Shown here piece after piece: positions 11,468-21,971 of a DNA stretch of 64,000 bases (within the stretch, counting starts at the first letter, position 1; the number at the start of each line of letters is the position of its first letter). The translations under genes and the position numbers were made by a program. The DNA is from Brachypterus glaber. Taxonomy: Eukaryota > Arthropoda > Insecta > Coleoptera > Kateretidae. The notes under the pieces were generated by a model. The model searched no databases. It was not told the DNA's origin and saw nothing but the letters and a program-made list of their open reading frames with translations. Where the stretch lies: contig OY294046.1 in NCBI GenBank assembly GCA_958510825.1, positions 46,109,794-46,173,793 of the forward strand, read 5' to 3'.

Positions 11468-12096
11468 TGTTACAACCACATTTCTGTGTTTGTATTTATT
11501 TTAATTTGGGTTTTATTATACATAATTTCATTTAATTTCTTTACTTAGTTATAATTCAAAAATAATATTTTGTTTTAAATTAATTGTATTTTTGTAAGTA
11601 ACGCGCTGAAAACCTCCTAGCTTTTCTGCGCGAGTTCGGGACCAGCCTTCCGGACAGTAGCAATTTGACTCTCGAGAACGATCGATGCGTGTCAATAAAA
11701 ATATACTCAAATCAGCTGACGAATATACCACGCCGCGGGCATTCGTTAGAATTTACCATATTTACGGCTGCAAACTATAGAAATAAGTTCCATATACACA
11801 TATGTATTTAAATAATTAGTAGTGTATACCTACACTGGTCTAACAAACTTTAATTCGCGTACATCAGTTTCCAATTATGTGGTGTCTCCTGTGAAGAAAT
11901 GGCGGTCATGACCTGTCGTGCTGAATGCTGTAATTAAGGTAAGATTACCATATATATTATTGGAACTGTCGTTTTGTCTTTAATATTCTTTTCAATCAAT
12001 AATACCTATTCGCAGTCCACTTAATTAATATCATAAAGGCGATGTTACGGAGGCAATCCCATATCACCGAATGGGACCTTTCGACGTCACACAACA
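11468..12096 (+). repeat. 5' LTR of BEL/Pao element
   Basis: 629 bp, starting TGTTACAACC and ending CACACAACA. It contains an AATAAA word near 11694 and a strong splice-donor-like AAGGTAAGA near 11936, which could remove part of the long leader. It is identical to the 3' LTR except for T/A at 11841 and the absence of one ACATAAT unit. Confidence 0.93.
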
Positions 12097-12304
12097 TGGC
12101 CCTTTCGAACCGGATTTAAGCTAGCAGAACCATTATAACATGGTCCGTTTTGAACCGGAATTTTGGCACTAGTATAACTATTTAACATAGCTTCATAGCT
12201 TTTAAATTCATTTAACTAGATTTTGCTAATTTTACAGTGTGTGTGTGGTAACGTTCTTTTGCAGTTGTAAAATTACATATTTGTTATAAATAACAATATC
12301 ATAT

Positions 12305-12576
12305 ATATTGGAAGAGGAAACAATGGAACATGTGTTATGTCACTGTCCAGCGTTAGCCTTAATAAGAGGGTCCATGCTAGACGAGTACTGGCTCGACATG
12401 GCCGGTATAAGCAGCATCACTCCCAGACATCTTCTTAGATATATTCAAAGAATTGGATGGCTGAGAGGTTAAATTAAATGCTGCGACCAAAGGGAGGTAG
12501 TACAATGGGCCCAGCTAAGTGGCCTAAGTGCGTGTAGATAGCTACCCTCCACCCTAATAACCATAACCATAACCAT
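12305..12576 (+). mobile_element. 5'-truncated non-LTR retrotransposon with tail and TSD
   Basis: A 13-bp direct repeat, AACAATATCATAT (12292-12304 and 12577-12589), brackets the fragment. It ends in a (CCATAA)n tail, the hallmark of target-primed reverse transcription. The open frame at 12311-12472 encodes the last 53 residues of an R1/I-type ORF2, including a HVLCHCPAL cysteine-histidine motif typical of the region after the reverse transcriptase. It is truncated at the 5' end, so non-functional. Confidence 0.8.
12311..12472 (+). pseudogene. C-terminal remnant of LINE ORF2
   Basis: 53 codons and a stop. The residue pattern E-E-T-x-E-H-x-L-C-x-C-P-A-L is a known signature of the C-terminal end of R1/I-clade non-LTR polymerases. 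All upstream catalytic domains are absent because the insertion is 5'-truncated. Confidence 0.7.
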
Positions 12577-13287
12577 AACAATATCATATTTGGATTTAGC
12601 ATTCGAAGATAGCTTATTTATTAGCATTAAAATTATTTGTTATAAATAACAATATCATATTTGAGTGTTGCATTCGGAGATAGCTTATTTATTAACAAAA
12701 AAATCTCGCGTAAAATCTTATTTTGAATAAAAATTATTTTCAAATAGGGTAATTCGCTTTAAAAATATATTTTGGATTTTTCGGTTGAAAAATTAAAAAC
12801 CGATAAAATCGTAAACTTTGTGCTCTATAAAAAAGGCAAAAAATTATCAGCTGTATCCAAGCGTTTTTTTCCTTTTTCTTTGGACACAGTCAAAACCGCA
12901 ATTATTATTTTATTTTGCAAAAATGCAGTTTATTGTTAAAATAAAAATATTATTTAACTTTGCCTTTTGAAAATTATTGTTTTAAAACTGGTGATTTATT
13001 TGGGCGTAGAAAGATTCTTAAAAATATTTCTGTGCTTTGAAAAAAATAAATTAAAATTTATCCATATAATTAATTACATTCGATAGAACTTATTTGCGAG
13101 CAAGATATTATAATTAAAATACCTATCTAGTAGTAATAGATTTAAAATTTACCTATTGCTAGTAAAGTTACATTAGGGTGGAAACAAAATTACTTTTATA
13201 TTTTGATTTTTTTCCTTCTAATTTGATATATTTTTTGCGCGCAAAAATAAAAGAAAAAGAAAAAGTCCAAATTCTAGTTTTACTATT

Positions 13288-13925
13288 ATACAGGGAGTTC
13301 TTATAATTAGGAACTTTTGTAAAACTTATTTTTTTATATTGGATATCTAGGTATTTTTTTCTTGTACTTTCGAATGTATACAGGGTTATGCAAGTGGGAA
13401 ATCTTGAGCTGTATCTTTAGTGTATACCAGGTTGAAAAATAGTAGAAAACACTTAAAAATATAATTTTAATTTTTATTTTATTTTCCTTTTTATTTTTTG
13501 GAAATACTATCGGTACATAAAAAAAATTGTAATTTTCAAAGAATAGGTTAAAAATAAATTTAGCCCATTTAAAAATGTTTTCATACAGGAGAATTGAACT
13601 TAGATTATAATCTGAATTTTTTAATATTCTGTCAAATATATGCATACAGGGTAACCTAAAGCTTAATTGTAATTTTGAATTTTGCCTTTTTGAGTATCCA
13701 GTCCATATATACAGGGTCTTAAATTGTACTTTTGAGTTTTTGTTTTTGTTTTTTTTTTTATATTCTGTCAGAATATATACAGGGTGACTTAAAAATTAAA
13801 TTGTAATTTTTTGAATTTGGTTTTTTGGAAAACTCTGTGCAAATATACAGGGTAACTCATAGTTTGGATTATAATTTGGAATTTTGAATTTTGTTGAAAA
13901 TATTTACAGGGTGATTCATTACTGA
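13288..13925 (+). repeat. Degenerate minisatellite with TACAGGGT motif
   Basis: At least eight TACAGGG words (about 13288, 13378, 13583, 13644, 13709, 13778, 13845 and 13905) recur. The last five are spaced 59-69 bp apart and each is followed by ATTGTAATTTTGAATTTTG-like text. The motif resembles the end of the TACAGGGTGATTCA foldback family found elsewhere in the window. Confidence 0.65.
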
Positions 13926-14100
13926 GGTATAAGTTATATTTTAGCCATTATATCTGGAGGTTTTCTTCTACAATAAATTCAATTTAAGAAATAAAATTTG
14001 AGAAAAAAATTGTGTAATTTTCCTAAAATTATTCAGTTTATATTTTTTTTATAATTTTTATTTTTTTCTTTTACCTTTCAATAAATAAATTTTATAAGCC

Positions 14101-16260
14101 ATGGATCTAAACGAATATTGTATTATGGACAACCGTAGGCAGTTGCAATATGATAGGCTAAAGCGAGTTCAAAAGGCAGCAGTGGCCGCTCAAAAAGATA
14201 TCACAAAACAGCAACATTTTAAAATTTGTTATCAACAGCTGGATGTGACTTATAAGCAATGGCATAAGCTGGCTGATGACATACTCGCTTTCGTCATATC
14301 AGATCCTGGACGTACGGATGCTATCCGAAAAACGGATATAGCTAAAGAAAAGGAAGCTGCTGCGGTGATTGATGAAATGTTTTGGCAGATCCAAGGTATT
14401 TATGTACAATTATTTGGAAGTTCTTCAAATGCTACGACTTCAAATGTCAAGCTTCAAAAGTTGAATTTAAAACCTTTTAGCGGAAAATTTCCAGACTGGC
14501 AAACTTTTATAGATTTGTATGATTCTGCTATACATACAAATCCCCAACTCTCAGACATTGAAAAATTTTCTCATTTACATTTATTATTAACTTCGGAACC
14601 ACTTAGCATTATTAAGTGTGTTCAATTATCGGGAAGTAACTACTCTGTAGCTTATAATCAGCTGCGTCAGAGGTATGACAATAAACGATTATTGGCTAAT
14701 ACGCACTGGCAGGCAATATGTCAACTGCCAAACATCTCTGACACATCATCAGCCTTGATTATTTTCCTGAATACTCTTGTCGAAAATTTAGCGGCACTCG
14801 GGGCCTTGGGTCTTCCAACAAAGGAGTGGAGCTTTATTCTTGTAGATATGGTGTACAAACGTATTCCAAAAAATCTTTGTGCTAAGTTTGAGGAACAAAA
14901 TAAAAAGAATGGTTTTCCCACATTTGACGAATTAAAACTGTTTTTGACAGTACATGCTAAGGCTTTAGAAACTGTTGAGGCTTTATCTTCTAAAAAAGCA
15001 CCAATCAACAATGTTCAAAAGCCAGTATCAAAACATGTTAAGTTAGATTCATATAACAATTCTTCTTTTGTGACAAATACTGATATTTTATCTTGCCCTG
15101 TTTGCAAGTCAAATCATCATGTTTCTCAGTGTAGGTCGTTTTTATCAGAAGCTCCAAAAAAGAGATATGAAATTGCTAAACAGCATAGGTTATGTGTCAA
15201 TTGTCTTAGCCATTCACACAACTTTAAGTTTTGCAATTCTACTCATTTATGCAAAATATGTAAAAAGCGACATCATTCCACTTTACATTTTGACAAGCCA
15301 AATAACAAGGCAGTTAAAGTAAATTTATCACATTCTGGTGAAAATAACGTAACCCCTCCCCTATCGGTCCAAACGGCCGGTACATCGGGACAAAACTACG
15401 TAGGAAATAATGACTCTAGCGTCGAGTCTAATGATCCTAACGTTTTTACATCCATAACGACAGTACCAGCGCCAATTTTATTGGCTACTGCTATGGTACA
15501 CGTAAAGGATGGTCGTGGGCACTATCAATTAATACGTGCTTTAATTGATAATGGCTCTACTTGTTCATTTATAACAGAAAGATGTTTGAATCGGCTAGGA
15601 TTACACCGTTCGTCTTTTCATAAGACCATAACGGGCATTAATCCTAATTCTCCGGTAACATCCAAGGGCATTACTCAATGCGTAATAAAGCCCACTCAAG
15701 CTAAGAATCCTATTCTTAATATTGATGCAGTTGTGCTGCCGAATCTTCCTGAACGGTTGCCGGCATGCGCACTCGATACTACCCAATGGCATCACATACG
15801 CCAGCTAAATTTAGCAGATCCCGAATTTAATAAAGTAAAAGCCGTGGAGCTTTTACTGGGGGCGGAGGTGTTTGCTCAGATTTTGCTCAGCAATAAAGTA
15901 GCAGGGGATCTGAGTCAACCGGTAGCCATTGAGACAGTTTTCGGATATATACTCATGGGGAAAATATCCTATCCCTCCCCGACAAATTTTGCACTTGTCA
16001 CATCCATGGAAACCTTTGATCTAAAGTCCTTTTGGGAATTAGAGCAGGTACCTCAACAGGAGAAATTAACTCCTGAGGAAAAATGGTGTGAACAACAATA
16101 TACTGAATCATGTACACGAACAAACGATGGACGTTACATGGTTGCCCTACCATTCAAAAAAATGGAACCTAAGTTTATGGGTGATTCTTGCACAAACGCA
16201 CTTAAGCGTTTTTTCGCTTTAGAAAAACGATGCTTGCAAGATGAAAATATCATATTCTAA
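14101..16260 (+). CDS. BEL/Pao gag-protease ORF
   Basis: 719 residues from an ATG in the context GCCATGG. The N-terminal ~300 residues look like the DUF1759-type gag domain, with the K-L-x-L-x-x-F-S-G-x-F-x-x-W core near residue 120-135. Two to three cysteine/histidine knuckles follow (CPVC at 332, CVNCL near 365, CKICKKRHH near 385). They are followed by a DUF1758-type aspartic protease with the catalytic D-N-G-S triad starting at D483. The ORF then runs into what should be the start of the reverse transcriptase and stops at 16260, overlapping the pol ORF by 20 nt. In many BEL/Pao elements gag and pol are one frame, so the stop is either a frameshift in this copy or a programmed shift. Confidence 0.9.
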   Translation: MDLNEYCIMDNRRQLQYDRLKRVQKAAVAAQKDITKQQHFKICYQQLDVTYKQWHKLADDILAFVISDPGRTDAIRKTDIAKEKEAAAVIDEMFWQIQGIYVQLFGSSSNATTSNVKLQKLNLKPFSGKFPDWQTFIDLYDSAIHTNPQLSDIEKFSHLHLLLTSEPLSIIKCVQLSGSNYSVAYNQLRQRYDNKRLLANTHWQAICQLPNISDTSSALIIFLNTLVENLAALGALGLPTKEWSFILVDMVYKRIPKNLCAKFEEQNKKNGFPTFDELKLFLTVHAKALETVEALSSKKAPINNVQKPVSKHVKLDSYNNSSFVTNTDILSCPVCKSNHHVSQCRSFLSEAPKKRYEIAKQHRLCVNCLSHSHNFKFCNSTHLCKICKKRHHSTLHFDKPNNKAVKVNLSHSGENNVTPPLSVQTAGTSGQNYVGNNDSSVESNDPNVFTSITTVPAPILLATAMVHVKDGRGHYQLIRALIDNGSTCSFITERCLNRLGLHRSSFHKTITGINPNSPVTSKGITQCVIKPTQAKNPILNIDAVVLPNLPERLPACALDTTQWHHIRQLNLADPEFNKVKAVELLLGAEVFAQILLSNKVAGDLSQPVAIETVFGYILMGKISYPSPTNFALVTSMETFDLKSFWELEQVPQQEKLTPEEKWCEQQYTESCTRTNDGRYMVALPFKKMEPKFMGDSCTNALKRFFALEKRCLQDENIIF

Positions 16261-19200
16261 AATTATTCAGGAATATTTAGATTCTGGGCACATGGAAGAA
16301 GCACCTCCATGTGAGGTCACTGCACCGCATTATACGGTTCCGCACTTTGCGGTACTAAGGCCGGATAGTAGTACTACCCAGGTACGCATAGTTTTTGATT
16401 GCAGTGCTAAAACATCAGAGGGCTACTCCCTTAATGATTTATTATGTCCAGGACCTAAATTACAAACTGATATAATTTCCCTTTTATTAAGATTTCGCCT
16501 TCATACTATTGTTATAATGGCAGACATAAAACAAATGTTTAGGCAAATTCTTATGGATCCGAAGCACCGAAATTATCAACGATTGCTTTGGAGATTTCAT
16601 CCCCAACAACCAGTAAAAGAATACCGACTTACAACGGTAGCTTTTGGTAATACTTCCTCTCCCTTTCTAGCATTACGCACTATTAAACAGTTAGTAACAG
16701 ATGAGGGTAAAGATTTTCCTATGGCATCAAAAGCTCTAGAAGAAGATACCTTTGTTGATGACATTATCTCAGGGGCTGACAACCTAGAGCTAGCACAGGT
16801 GCTTTGTCTTCAGCTAACTGAACTTTTACAAAAAGGAAAGTTTGAATTGAGGAAGTGGGCGAGCAATTCTCCAAATTTATTGAAAGATATCCCTGTCGAT
16901 CATCGACAGCATATATCATTTGATTCTGAAGAAGATTCATATCTTAAAATTTTGGGACTTCAATGGACTCCACATACAGATTTTTTCTCTTTTCGGGTGA
17001 AGGCTTTAGAGTCTACACCAACTAAGCGTTCTATCCTATCGGATATTGCGCGTATTTGGGATCCACTTGGATATCTCAGTCCAATAACCTTTGTAGCCAA
17101 GCATTTAATACAGCATTTATGGTCACTAGGTTGTGATTGGGACCAGCCACTTCCCAATGAAGTGGTAACAAAGTGGTTACAATTTAAATCTGAATTGCAC
17201 ATGTTAGCAGATTTAAAAATTTCCCGTTTTCTTGATATAAAAAACGCCAGTGGTTTAGAATTGCATGGCTTTTGTGACAGTTCTGAGAAGGGCTATTGTG
17301 CTATAATTTTCTTTCGAAAACCTCTGCCATATGGAAAGTTTGAAGTTTCTTTAATCTGTGCAAAGTCAAAAGTTGCTACTTTAAAGAAATTATCAATACC
17401 CCGCTTGGAATTGTGCGCTGCTGTTTTATTAAGTAATTTAATAAAGTTTGTTCGCAACACTTTTAAAAACAGCATTACTTTTCATAAAACATATGCTTGG
17501 TCAGATTCCATGGTAGCCTTATCATGGATTAAGGCTCCGCCCCATCGTTGGAAAACATTCGTCGCAAATCGCGTTAGCCACATCCAAGATTTGGTACCAC
17601 CAGATTGTTGGTATCATGTTAAGTCTGCGGACAACGTGGCTGACCATGGTTCACGTGGGCTTTTTCCCAGCGAGCTTATGCAGTGTACCCAATGGTGGGC
17701 GGGACCAGAATTCTTGTCTACCTCCCTGGATCTTGATACGGATAGTTTTACACCCGTTACGTCTCCAGATGAGGCCAAGATTATATCCCTAGTTTTAATA
17801 GAGACTGATCTATTTATTGATACCCTATTAAACAAATATTCTAGATTATCACGTCTAATACGTGTTGTCTCATATATTTTTCGTTTTGGTTTCAATTTAC
17901 GTAATCCTAATCAAAAGGTTACTACTGCTTTAGTTGCAAATGATTTACAAGTGTCCTTAATGACTTTGGTTAAAATTGTTCAACACCAATATTTTAAGGA
18001 AGATATTGTACGTATCGAGCAACAAAAGCCGGTTAATAAAACTTTACGTAAATTAAATCCTTTCATAGACCCGCAAGGAGTTTTACGAGTAGGCGGTAGG
18101 CTAAAAAATGCACATCTGCCGTTTGAAAGTAAACATCCCGCATTATTACCTCGTACTCATCGATTGACTTACCTCATTATCGAGGATATGCATGTTAGGC
18201 ATATGCATCCTGGGATTCAAACCTTACAGTTTTTATTGAATCAACAGTTTTGGATATTATCCGCCAAGCGGGCCATAAAATCTGTTGTTTCAAAGTGTCA
18301 CAAGTGCTTTAGGGTTAAGCCAAACACTATCCAACCTAGGATGGGTGACCTACCGAGCTTTAGGATAAGTCAGTTGAAAGCCTTCCAAAGCTGTGGCGTG
18401 GACTATTGTGGTCCATTCAATATAAGCATGGGACGAGTACGTGGTGCAAAAACTTACAAAGCTTGGATTTGTGTGTTCGTGTGCTCGACCACAAAAGCTA
18501 TACACTTAGAGTTGGTGTCCTCACTTTCTTCTGAGTCCTTTTTGGCTGCTCTTCGTCGTTTCATTTCTAGACGTGGACGCTGTAATCACATTTTCTCTGA
18601 TCAAGGTACAAATTTTGTTGGTGCCGCGCGCCAATTAGATGAGTTGATGCAGCATGCCACTGAAACTGAATCGATAAAGTGGTCATTTAATCCCCCTTCA
18701 GCCCCACATTTTGGTGGTCTGTTTGAATCTGGTGTTAAGTCTGTAAAAACTCATTTTTATAGAGTAGTTGGTTTACAACGACTGACATATGAGGAATTCT
18801 CAACCTTCTTAGTTCAAATAGAAGCCTTATTGAACTCGAGACCTCTTTGTCCAGTTAGCTCTGACCCAAATGATTTATCGGTCTTAACTCCCGGACATTT
18901 TCTTACCCTGAACTCACTCTCTGCCCCGCCAGAGCCTGATCTACAAGACTTGCCTCTTAATCGTCTAAGTAGGTGGCAGGTCATTCAACGTATGCATCAG
19001 GACTACTGGGCCAGGTATCATTCCGAATATTTATGTACTTTACAGCAAAGAGTTAAATGGAATGAACCCTCTAAACCGATAGAACTTGGTTCTATGGTGC
19101 TGATAAAGAACGATTTACAGCCCCCTCTTCGTTGGTCGATAGGTCGTGTAATAGAGTTATTTCCAGGTGCTGATGGTGTGATCCGAGTAGTAAATGTCCG

Positions 19201-19264
19201 TACAGCTCAAGGTGTCCTAAAGAGGCCCTTAGTAAAATTATGTATATTACCTATGTGTTGTTAA
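16241..19264 (+). CDS. BEL/Pao pol ORF (RT, RNase H, integrase)
   Basis: 1007 residues in a different frame from gag-pro. The reverse transcriptase has an ADIKQMF motif near residue 90 and the FVDD active site at 171-174. RNase H carries D346 (FCDSS), a LELCAAVLL block and WSDS. The integrase has an H-x4-H...CHKC zinc-binding region and the catalytic D721 (GVDYCG), D787 (SDQGTN) and E829 (GLFES). It ends with the LSRWQVIQRMHQDYWARY block characteristic of BEL/Pao. No internal stop is present, so the enzyme domains look intact. The initiating ATG is probably not used independently, since the first RT residues lie in the upstream ORF. Confidence 0.92.
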   Translation: MKISYSKIIQEYLDSGHMEEAPPCEVTAPHYTVPHFAVLRPDSSTTQVRIVFDCSAKTSEGYSLNDLLCPGPKLQTDIISLLLRFRLHTIVIMADIKQMFRQILMDPKHRNYQRLLWRFHPQQPVKEYRLTTVAFGNTSSPFLALRTIKQLVTDEGKDFPMASKALEEDTFVDDIISGADNLELAQVLCLQLTELLQKGKFELRKWASNSPNLLKDIPVDHRQHISFDSEEDSYLKILGLQWTPHTDFFSFRVKALESTPTKRSILSDIARIWDPLGYLSPITFVAKHLIQHLWSLGCDWDQPLPNEVVTKWLQFKSELHMLADLKISRFLDIKNASGLELHGFCDSSEKGYCAIIFFRKPLPYGKFEVSLICAKSKVATLKKLSIPRLELCAAVLLSNLIKFVRNTFKNSITFHKTYAWSDSMVALSWIKAPPHRWKTFVANRVSHIQDLVPPDCWYHVKSADNVADHGSRGLFPSELMQCTQWWAGPEFLSTSLDLDTDSFTPVTSPDEAKIISLVLIETDLFIDTLLNKYSRLSRLIRVVSYIFRFGFNLRNPNQKVTTALVANDLQVSLMTLVKIVQHQYFKEDIVRIEQQKPVNKTLRKLNPFIDPQGVLRVGGRLKNAHLPFESKHPALLPRTHRLTYLIIEDMHVRHMHPGIQTLQFLLNQQFWILSAKRAIKSVVSKCHKCFRVKPNTIQPRMGDLPSFRISQLKAFQSCGVDYCGPFNISMGRVRGAKTYKAWICVFVCSTTKAIHLELVSSLSSESFLAALRRFISRRGRCNHIFSDQGTNFVGAARQLDELMQHATETESIKWSFNPPSAPHFGGLFESGVKSVKTHFYRVVGLQRLTYEEFSTFLVQIEALLNSRPLCPVSSDPNDLSVLTPGHFLTLNSLSAPPEPDLQDLPLNRLSRWQVIQRMHQDYWARYHSEYLCTLQQRVKWNEPSKPIELGSMVLIKNDLQPPLRWSIGRVIELFPGADGVIRVVNVRTAQGVLKRPLVKLCILPMCC

Positions 19265-19299
19265 AACACTCTAATTTTGTGTGTTTTGGTGGGCGGTAA

Positions 19300-19935
19300 T
19301 GTTACAACCACATTTCTGTGTTTGTATTTATTTTAATTTGGGTTTTATTATACATAATACATAATTTCATTTAATTTCTTTACTTAGTTATAATTCAAAA
19401 ATAATATTTTGTTTTAAATTAATTGTATTTTTGTAAGTAACGCGCTGAAAACCTCCTAGCTTTTCTGCGCGAGTTCGGGACCAGCCTTCCGGACAGTAGC
19501 AATTTGACTCTCGAGAACGATCGATGCGTGTCAATAAAAATATACTCAAATCAGCTGACGAATATACCACGCCGCGGGCATTCGTTAGAATTTACCATAT
19601 TTACGGCTGCAAACTATAGAAATAAGTTCCATATACACATATGTATTTAAATAATTAGTAGTGTATACCTACACTGGTCAAACAAACTTTAATTCGCGTA
19701 CATCAGTTTCCAATTATGTGGTGTCTCCTGTGAAGAAATGGCGGTCATGACCTGTCGTGCTGAATGCTGTAATTAAGGTAAGATTACCATATATATTATT
19801 GGAACTGTCGTTTTGTCTTTAATATTCTTTTCAATCAATAATACCTATTCGCAGTCCACTTAATTAATATCATAAAGGCGATGTTACGGAGGCAATCCCA
19901 TATCACCGAATGGGACCTTTCGACGTCACACAACA
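19300..19935 (+). repeat. 3' LTR of BEL/Pao element
   Basis: 636 bp, one substitution (A at 19680) and one extra 7-bp ACATAAT unit relative to the 5' LTR. It ends CACACAACA and is followed by the CTTTA duplication at 19936-19940. Confidence 0.93.
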
Positions 19936-19940
19936 CTTTA

Positions 19941-20329
19941 TTTAATGACCTCACGAGATAAACAAGAAATTTGCATGAATGTGCAATTTTCATAACCAGA
20001 TTGATAGTTCGTACTTTTTAAAAAATCCGGTTTTATAAAAATAAATCAGCTTTTTTATAAACTGGATTAAAATATTAATCTTGATCTCCAGTAGATTTAA
20101 ATTTTAATACATACGTAGGCTTATGAATTTATAAGTAAGATAATCTTTTTATGAATTAACACGATAATCTTTTTATGAATTAACACGTTCGAGACGCCGT
20201 GACCCACCGCTGGGTTACGTTGGGTTTGCCGGGTTAGTCTTGCTGGATAATTTACAGCCATACTCATAATGTTAAAAGCCTTCGAATTAAACGTAGAGTA
20301 GTAGTAAATGCTTTTTATTGTTTTCACAA
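19941..20329. other. Gene-free spacer with a 24-bp tandem duplication
   Basis: The word ATAATCTTTTTATGAATTAA is repeated in tandem at about 20139-20186. The 68-codon minus-strand open frame here has no recognisable similarity. Nothing else is seen. Confidence 0.45.
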
Positions 20330-20654
20330 TTAGCCATCGACCGAAGTCCTTCAGCTTGGGTACAATTTTAAATTACAATATGTATTATTTACATTTACAT
20401 GTTTGTTTAACCTCGTACTATTCTACTTAATTAAGCATCCCTTAAGTCCAGGACTTGTGTGGGCTAGTAGTAGAGGGAACCACCGGCCTATACTGACTTT
20501 CGAACCAGTTTCTAGGTAGTGTCCGTTTCACTTATCGCCTTCGCCAAATTTCAATTATTAATTAACTGAAAAAGGCAAATCGGCGCCAGTGAGAATCGAA
20601 CTCACGATAGTAGACTTGCTATGCATACGCGCTAGCCACTACGCTATGCCTCCC

Positions 20655-20655
<1 letters not shown>
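20330..20655 (-). mobile_element. tRNA-derived SINE, copy 2
   Basis: On the minus strand, starting at 20655, it has an A-box-like TAGCGTAGTGGCTAGC and a B-box-like GAGTTCGATTC. The body is shared with the SINE at 7850-8118. The 3' part contains GCTGAAGGACTTCGGTCGATG, variants of which recur at 35643-35690. An uninterrupted (TA)n run (20656-20690) abuts its head. The acceptor stem does not pair, so I do not call a tRNA gene. Confidence 0.75.
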
Positions 20656-20689
<34 letters not shown>

Positions 20690-20690
20690 A
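20656..20690. repeat. (TA)n microsatellite
   Basis: A pure TA dinucleotide run directly adjoining the head of the SINE. Confidence 0.9.
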
Positions 20691-21971
20691 AAAAATAAAT
20701 GTTTTGTTAAAAAAAAAAATAAATAAATAAATGTTTTGTAAAAAAAAAAAAAAAAAAATTCCAATTCCATTTCGTTTAAACGTAGAGTTTTACAAGTAAG
20801 TGCATTAGTGACCCACCGGTGGGCCCGCACGTTCAGCGTGATTCATATGTGGGTCGCGTTCAAAGAACTTTTACCTCAAGAAGGAGCATGATGAAATCTA
20901 CCGTATGCTTTGTTTGAACCGTGAACCAACTATGGTGAGGGGCTGGTGGGGAGTGACTATTGTTTACACTTAGTACGCGTAAAGAGAAAGAATGTGTAAA
21001 CTCACAGTCTAATGTCGTAAATTGACTGACAGGGGTACAGTGTTGCCGATTGGGAACATATACTTGTAAATTTTAGGAAACATTAGTTCTGTATGAGTTT
21101 TATATGAACTAGTAAATATACTATTTTATTAAACATAATTATAGTAAACACAATAAAGTTTTTTACATTTTTAATTTAAGTATAATGATTTGAATTCATG
21201 ATAAGGTGGAAACTACGCAACATCGCTACTAGGTAGCCTAAAAGTCGACTAGCGACATCTACATTTTACACCACAAAGCTGATCGCGTTTCTGTTAGTAA
21301 ATAAACAAACAAAAAGATGACACATTCTTAAACATTGGTCTGAAATTACTTCTTTAGGTAAAGTTCTTTGGTCGCGTTTCACGTCGAGAACGTGTTAAAA
21401 TAAATGCATATGTGCACACCCATGGTTTAAATAAATTTTAAACGCTTTGTATACGGTAGCAGGTTTACCGAGAAAACATCTTGGCATAAAATATGCGAGG
21501 AATTATTCTAGCGACAAAATACGCGGGTCCATGGACCTTTTGGATCCAAAACTAGACCAGGCGGTATCTGTTTCAAAAACCCATGTTTGGGCAAATCGTA
21601 TAGTATCCTATATTTTGGGATCAATGGGTCCAGAATATCACTAGAAATGATAATTTCACTATGCGCATAAAATAAACCATGGGCTTCACTTTTTATTTAA
21701 CAAAATGTTGCAAAATCGAGAAGAAATTCATTTTCTTTTTCTTCTTTTCGTTCATCTCTGGAACTATTCATTTCAGAAAAATATTGAAGAGGAAAAAAAG
21801 TTTTGTAATTGAATTTTATACATGACAAAATTGGTTGCAAATCGAAAAAAGAATAATTATTATTGCAAAAATAGTAAAAATCGCAAAAAAGGGGTAAAAA
21901 AAATTTTTTTTCGGATACTTAAAATACACGTAGAACCTTTAAAATTGGCTCAAGAAAACGTTATGGTTTGC
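20691..21971. other. Gene-free DNA
   Basis: A-rich tract at 20700-20760, then mixed-composition sequence including GTGACCCACCGGTGGGCCCG near 20810. A 65-codon plus-strand open frame (21447-21644) shows no recognisable motif, and I do not regard it as a gene. Confidence 0.4.

Larger units (their letters stand above)
12097..14100 (+). other. Leader region of BEL/Pao element
   Basis: TGG directly follows the LTR, as expected for a primer-binding site, and TGGCCC...GAACCGGA is repeated in variant form about 50 bp later. I could not name the primer tRNA. The leader is unusually long for the family. It contains a LINE insertion (12305-12576), a duplicated AACAATATCATATTTG block, and a minisatellite of TACAGGGT units (13288-13925). 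Confidence 0.6.
11468..19935 (+). mobile_element. Complete BEL/Pao LTR retrotransposon
   Basis: An 8468-bp element bounded by TG...CA LTRs and a CTTTA duplication. Order: 5' LTR (11468-12096), 2-kb leader, gag-protease ORF (14101-16260), overlapping pol ORF with reverse transcriptase, RNase H and integrase (16241-19264), a purine-rich tract (GGTGGGCGGTAA, 19288-19299) and 3' LTR (19300-19935). The domain order RT-RNase H-integrase, a protease at the end of the gag ORF and the integrase C-terminus ending in a W-R-Y-rich block are typical of BEL/Pao. The LTRs differ by one substitution and one 7-bp repeat-number change, so the insertion is young. A LINE fragment sits in the leader. Confidence 0.93.

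Noticed and set aside
13334..13645. 103-codon minus-strand gene
   Set aside because: It runs through the TACAGGGT minisatellite of the retrotransposon leader; lysine/isoleucine/phenylalanine-rich translation of AT-rich DNA.
20582..20655. tRNA gene on the minus strand
   Set aside because: A- and B-box-like segments are present but the acceptor ends (GGGAGGC and GGCGCC) do not pair, and the sequence continues into a body shared with 7850-8118. It is a SINE head.
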